From CAYRLZ01 sp964425275 (lineage in GTDB: Bacteria > Hydrothermota > Tepidihabitantia > Tepidihabitantales > JBDRVQ01): DNA of 9,779 nucleotides. The translations under genes and the position numbers were made by a program. The stretch is from positions 1-9,779 of the forward strand of contig CAYRLZ010000078.1 in NCBI GenBank assembly GCA_964425275.1, read 5' to 3'. Position 1 is the first letter of the stretch. Each line of letters opens with the position of its first letter. Positions 6,512 to 9,779 of this stretch are shown here, piece by piece. The notes beneath the pieces are model-generated. The model was not told where the DNA came from and did no database searches. It worked only from the letters and a program-made list of their open reading frames with translations.

Positions 6512-8740
6512 ATGCGGATTATATTCGGTGTCCCTTCTTTTCTATTTTTGATAGGTCATCTCTTGGCGGAGCCGACAATAATTAAGATTACCGCCAAGAC
6601 CGAATTCGTTGATTCTCTTCTCCCGGTAAGGCTTTCCGGTATTATGCCCGGAGAACCGTATAAAGAAGAGACAATTCGGGAGGCGATAAGACGCATCTAT
6701 CAATCGGGTCGGTTCTCGGATATCGTCTGTGAGACGACGATGACCAAAGAAGGAGTTATTGTCCGCTTTCAGACAAAAGATAATCCTTATCTCAACGAGG
6801 TAAATTTCTCCGGTAACCGTAAGATTAAAACCAAAGAACTCAAAGATAAATTAGCCGCAAAAACCGGCGAAATTCTTTCCCCCAGTAAGATTTTTGAATG
6901 GGAACAGAAAATCTCTCTCCTCTATAAAGAGAAGGGCTTCCTCTTAACCAAGGTGAAGACCTTGAAGTCAGAACCGGATTCCCTGCATCGGATAAATCTC
7001 TACTTCCAAATTGATGAGGGAAAGAAAGTAAGAATCAAGGGGATAATCTTTTCCGGTAATCATAACCTCCCAGAAAAAAGTTTAAAGAGGGTGATGAAAA
7101 ATAAAGAGAGGAGATGGTATCGTAAGGGCTGGTTTTTGGAAGACGAGTTTAAGGCGGATTTAGAAAGGGTCACCAACTTCTATAAGGAGAAAGGATTTCT
7201 CAGTGCTCAGGTCGTTGACTATCGGTTCACCGAAGAGGATGGATTTATAAAGTTATATATTGATTTGGAGGAAGGGAAGAAATTCTTCTTTGGTGATATT
7301 GAGATTAAGGGCGAGAGTTTATTTAAGGAGGAAGACCTGAGTAAAAAAACCAAAATGAAAAAAGGTGATGTCTATAATTATAAAAAGATAAATAATGCCC
7401 TGCAAGAGTTCTATTCTCTTTATTCGGAGGAAGGCTATATCTATGCCGGAATCTTGCCGATTGAAGAGATAAAGGGGGATACGGTCAACCTCACCTTCAA
7501 GATTGAGGAAGGGATTCCGGCTACAATCCGGTTAGTAAAGATTGAAGGAAATAATCGGACCGAGGATAAGGTGATAAGGCGCGAGATAGTGACAATGCCC
7601 GGAACTCTTTTCAAACGCAGTGAGGTGATGCGCAGTCAACGCAATGTCTTCAATTTGGGTTTCTTTGAGGATGTCCAGCTTGACTACCATAAGGTTGCGG
7701 ATACGGTGGGGACAATTGATTTAATCTACCGGGTGAAAGAGAAGCCAACATTTGGCACTCTGGGCGCCGGTATCTCTTATTCCCAGCAAGAGAAGTTGAC
7801 CGGTTATATTGAAGTCTCTCAGCCAAACTTTTTAGGAAAGGGACAGAAGGTCTCGTTGAAGTTGGAAAAAGGTGGAAGAAAGACCAATGTCGGGTTAGGT
7901 TTTAATGAGCCTTATCTTTTGGATAAGCCCCTCTCTACGGGCATCAACCTTGCCTATTTAACTCAACCTTATGATTATTATGATAAGCAAGATAAGAGCA
8001 TTGGATTAAGTCTCTCTTATCCCTTAATTCTTGATTATACTCGTGGTTATTTTTCCTTAGGATTAGGGACGACCTTAATCCCACCCCGTTCTATCTCTCC
8101 GAAATACCAGCCAAGCGGTCCTTGGACGATATATTCCGATACGATAACCAAGGGTTTTATCCAGCCGACATTCTCTTTAATCCGGGATTCCCGGGATTAT
8201 ATCTTTAACCCGACGGCCGGTGCTTATTATGACTACTCATTTGGGCTATCCGCCGGGCGGATCCGTTTTCTCCGTTCCATCTTTGAAGAGCGGGTATATT
8301 TTCCGCTCTTCTGGAAATTCTCTTTAATGTTTCGCTCTCGTTGGGGATGGATTGGTGCGCTGAAAAAGAATGATACAATTCCGCTTTATGAAAAGTTCTA
8401 TCCCGGAGGAATTGGTGACAATGGTATCCGGGGTTATCCCGACCGTTCCTTAGGACCGGCTTCGGATGGCTACCAAATCGGCGGCAAGGCGCTGACGATA
8501 TTTAATCTGGAATATAAACTGAAACTGGCACAATATTTATCATTCATATCGTTCTTTGACTGTGGTAATGCCTACGATTCTTTCACCGAGATTAATTTAT
8601 CTAACCTAAAGCGGGGAATTGGTGTCGGGATGAGATTAGAAATCCCGATGTTGGGTCTGGTTGGTGTTGACTTTGGCTACGGGCTTGATGCTCAACCAAG
8701 AAAATGGGAGATTCACTTCCAGATGGGAAAGGTATTCTAA
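6512..8740 (+). CDS. bamA: Outer membrane protein assembly factor BamA (Omp85 family)
   Basis: This 742-aa precursor should fold in the outer membrane and insert beta-barrel proteins there. A Sec signal peptide covers residues 1-19 (hydrophobic VPSFLFLIGHLLA, then EP). Five POTRA repeats follow at about 22-91, 93-170, 171-255, 256-334 and 335-412; several end in a DEG/EEG turn and start with a strand plus a Gly-Asn turn (FSGN, IEGNN). POTRA5 carries the recognisable TEDKVIRREI. The barrel runs from 413 to the end, with the conserved loop-6 motif RGY at 640-642 (in GIRGYPDRSLGP) and a C-terminal Phe. The ATG at 6512 is preferred over the in-frame TTG at 6506, because the TTG shares a base with the -10 box and would lie upstream of the predicted transcript start. 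No good Shine-Dalgarno site precedes either codon. A one-base gap leads to the next gene. Length and domain count fit BamA rather than TamA (three POTRAs). Confidence 0.93.
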   Translation: MRIIFGVPSFLFLIGHLLAEPTIIKITAKTEFVDSLLPVRLSGIMPGEPYKEETIREAIRRIYQSGRFSDIVCETTMTKEGVIVRFQTKDNPYLNEVNFSGNRKIKTKELKDKLAAKTGEILSPSKIFEWEQKISLLYKEKGFLLTKVKTLKSEPDSLHRINLYFQIDEGKKVRIKGIIFSGNHNLPEKSLKRVMKNKERRWYRKGWFLEDEFKADLERVTNFYKEKGFLSAQVVDYRFTEEDGFIKLYIDLEEGKKFFFGDIEIKGESLFKEEDLSKKTKMKKGDVYNYKKINNALQEFYSLYSEEGYIYAGILPIEEIKGDTVNLTFKIEEGIPATIRLVKIEGNNRTEDKVIRREIVTMPGTLFKRSEVMRSQRNVFNLGFFEDVQLDYHKVADTVGTIDLIYRVKEKPTFGTLGAGISYSQQEKLTGYIEVSQPNFLGKGQKVSLKLEKGGRKTNVGLGFNEPYLLDKPLSTGINLAYLTQPYDYYDKQDKSIGLSLSYPLILDYTRGYFSLGLGTTLIPPRSISPKYQPSGPWTIYSDTITKGFIQPTFSLIRDSRDYIFNPTAGAYYDYSFGLSAGRIRFLRSIFEERVYFPLFWKFSLMFRSRWGWIGALKKNDTIPLYEKFYPGGIGDNGIRGYPDRSLGPASDGYQIGGKALTIFNLEYKLKLAQYLSFISFFDCGNAYDSFTEINLSNLKRGIGVGMRLEIPMLGLVGVDFGYGLDAQPRKWEIHFQMGKVF

Positions 8741-8741
8741 G

Positions 8742-9428
8742 ATGTTCTTAGTAATCTTAATTTGGTTGCTGACCATTGCCTTTGTAAGTTATAGCGCCGG
8801 CTGGTATATAAGAGTTTATGGCCGAAGTGATTTGGCGATTGCCTTTTACATCATCTATCTGGCGATGGCCCAAATCCTGGCAACCAAGATTGTCTCCTTT
8901 AATTTCGGCGCCTTTCAAATTGCCGCACCAGCTGCGGTCTTAATCTTTCCTTTCACCTTTCAGATAATTGATATCGTCAATGAGGCATTTGGTCGCCCAG
9001 TGGTCCAGCGAATGATAGTCCTGGCGCTCCTAACCCAGGTTTTTATGAACCTCTTTCTCTTAATTGGTTTAAACCTACCGCCGGCCTCTTTCTGGGAACT
9101 GGATAGCGCCTGGCGTTCAATCTTTGGGCTTGTGCCGCGGATAACCGTTGCCAGTTGGATTGCCTTCTTTCTAAGCCAGAATTTTGATGCCTTTATCTTT
9201 GACCTTCTGCGTCGGGTGACCAAAGGTCGGCTTCTCGGGTTAAGAAATATCACGAGCGATGTCTTGGGTCTAATTCTTGATAGTTTTATCTTTATCACCC
9301 TGGCCTTTTACGGCTTAAAACCGGTTATTCCCTTGATTATTGGACAGGTAATAATAAAGAGTATCATCGGTGGTATTGACTTTCCTTTCATCTATCTCTC
9401 CCGTTGGGCAATGGGGAAGAGACGATGA
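8742..9428 (+). CDS. yhhQ: Queuosine precursor transporter, YhhQ/VUT family
   Basis: This 228-aa inner-membrane protein probably imports a queuosine precursor such as preQ0, preQ1 or queuine for tRNA wobble modification. It has about seven hydrophobic helices: residues 1-23, 31-51, 61-80, and further ones in LALLTQVFMNLFLLIGL, TVASWIAFFLSQNFDAFIF, LGLILDSFIFITLAF and PLIIGQVIIKSIIGG. Family-like signatures are FPFTFQIIDIVNEAFG at 69-84 (usual form FPLTYxxxDxxTEVYG) and LRNITSDVLGLILDSFIFIT. The frame is open further back to 8661, but the ATG at 8742 is the sensible start: it is the second base after the bamA stop, gives the family length, begins directly with the first membrane helix, and has GGGAAAGG upstream at about 10 bases. 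With a one-base gap it is almost certainly co-transcribed with bamA. The exact substrate cannot be read from the sequence. Confidence 0.85.
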   Translation: MFLVILIWLLTIAFVSYSAGWYIRVYGRSDLAIAFYIIYLAMAQILATKIVSFNFGAFQIAAPAAVLIFPFTFQIIDIVNEAFGRPVVQRMIVLALLTQVFMNLFLLIGLNLPPASFWELDSAWRSIFGLVPRITVASWIAFFLSQNFDAFIFDLLRRVTKGRLLGLRNITSDVLGLILDSFIFITLAFYGLKPVIPLIIGQVIIKSIIGGIDFPFIYLSRWAMGKRR

Positions 9429-9482
9429 AAGATGGTTGCCAAAAAGTAGCGACTACCCGTCTCTTGCTTTTATACTTTTTTA
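9417..9482 (+). terminator. Terminator-like stem with T-rich tail after the transporter gene
   Basis: AAGAGACG (9417-9424) is perfectly complementary to CGTCTCTT (9458-9465), an 8-bp stem that starts inside the last codons of the transporter. Its loop holds a smaller hairpin, GTAG-CGA-CTAC (9446-9456). The downstream sequence is T-rich (GCTTTTATACTTTTTTA). The long 33-base loop is unusual for an intrinsic terminator, so the call is tentative. Confidence 0.5.
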
Positions 9483-9491
9483 TTTTATAAT
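9464..9491 (+). promoter_or_regulatory. Possible promoter for the secreted-protein gene
   Basis: A perfect -10 TATAAT at 9486-9491 has TTGCTT (9464-9469) 16 bp upstream. The -35 is weak (TTG only) and overlaps the 3' arm of the terminator-like stem. A start near 9498 would give a leader of about 24 bases carrying the AGGAG ribosome-binding site. The region is AT-rich, so the -10 alone is modest evidence. Confidence 0.42.
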
Positions 9492-9521
9492 ATATATTTG
9501 ACAAATAAAAAGGAGTCAGAT

Positions 9522-9779
9522 ATGAGAAACCTTCTAATCATAACCTTAGGAATTTTTATTATCACCTTGGCATCGGAGGAATACCTCCTGCAACTACCCT
9601 TCTCCCAAATAAATCGGATAAAGGAATCGCCAGTTGTGCCGGTTGCCTTCTTTGAGAATTCAGTAATCGGGCGGATCGGAAAAGAGCAATTAAATTCCCT
9701 TAATTTTCCTTATCGGATAATCGCCTCCCTGCCGGTAAAGGAAGGCGAACTCTTCTATATCGTCTATCACTCTCCTTAT
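9522..9779 (+). CDS. Secreted protein of unknown function, N-terminal 86 residues
   Basis: The frame begins at an ATG with AGGAG (9511-9515) 6 bases upstream and stays open to the last base of the window, so the C-terminal part is missing. Residues 1-18 form a Sec signal peptide: MRN, a hydrophobic core LLIITLGIFIITLA, then SEE with a likely cleavage near Ala17-Ser18. There is no lipobox Cys, so it is not a lipoprotein. The mature start (EEYLLQLPFSQINRIKESP) is not one I recognise. Alternating hydrophobic stretches such as YRIIASLP and ELFYIVYHSPY suggest beta structure, as in a propeptide or extracellular domain. I assign no function. It is separated from the transporter by 93 bases holding a putative terminator and promoter, so it is probably its own transcription unit. 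Confidence 0.8.
   Translation, partial: MRNLLIITLGIFIITLASEEYLLQLPFSQINRIKESPVVPVAFFENSVIGRIGKEQLNSLNFPYRIIASLPVKEGELFYIVYHSPY

Noticed and set aside
8661..8741. Upstream start for the transporter inside bamA
   Set aside because: It would add 27 hydrophilic residues ahead of the first membrane helix and overlap bamA by 80 bases; the ATG at 8742 fits the family and spacing.
8960..9298. A 112-codon open frame on the minus strand, opposite the transporter
   Set aside because: It is antisense to a membrane protein with clear family motifs, has a low-complexity basic composition (many Arg, Lys and Ser) and no recognisable domain; best read as a shadow. The shorter reverse frames opposite the ATPase, res and bamA are the same.
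9498..9526. Perfect -35 TTGACA at 9498-9503
   Set aside because: The position 17 bp downstream reads TATGAG and overlaps the start codon of the secreted-protein gene, which has its own ribosome-binding site, so the transcript would start inside the gene.

Overview
The window reads as a piece of a Gram-negative bacterial chromosome. The evidence for an outer membrane is a complete BamA/Omp85 gene with a signal peptide, five POTRA repeats and a 16-strand-type barrel region. The DNA is AT-rich (about 30% GC by eye in the least GC-rich gene, about 40% or more in bamA). The proteins are rich in Lys, Glu and Ile, as in many thermophilic or candidate-phylum lineages such as WOR-3/Stahlbacteria. That placement is a guess from style, not from a marker gene. 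Every supported gene lies on the + strand.

Region 1 (1-6481) is a restriction-modification/defence locus. It opens with the C-terminal part of a type III-style DNA methyltransferase (Mod), whose catalytic half lies upstream of the window, and closes with a complete type III restriction subunit (Res) that keeps its helicase motifs and its PD-(D/E)XK nuclease. Mod and Res normally sit next to each other. Here about 3.2 kb separates them, holding three genes: a 60-aa protein of unknown function; an 801-aa SMC/Rad50-like ATPase with a CxxC zinc-hook motif and an extra C-terminal helical plus zinc-ribbon region; and a 153-aa remnant of an AlbA_2/HATPase_c_4 (RecG-like) regulator that appears to have lost its middle by an in-frame deletion. 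The small gene's ribosome-binding site overlaps the mod stop codon, and the small gene overlaps the ATPase gene by 8 bases, so mod, small gene and ATPase look like one translationally coupled unit. The small-gene/ATPase pair is visibly more AT-rich than its neighbours. This suggests a defence cassette inserted into a type III R-M operon, and it is the best candidate here for an undescribed system.

Region 2 (6478-9428) is housekeeping envelope and transport. A near-consensus sigma-70-type promoter (TTGACT, 17 bp, TATAAT) overlaps the res stop codon and places the predicted transcription start almost on the ATG of bamA, which implies a leaderless mRNA. One base after bamA comes a YhhQ/VUT-family queuosine-precursor transporter, probably in the same transcript. 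It ends in a terminator-like stem followed by a T-rich run.

Region 3 (9429-9779) is a short intergenic region with a possible TATAAT promoter and a clear AGGAG ribosome-binding site. It leads into the first 86 codons of a secreted protein of unknown function that runs off the window.

No tRNA, rRNA, CRISPR array, insertion sequence or phage gene was recognised. No gap between genes exceeds 100 bases.
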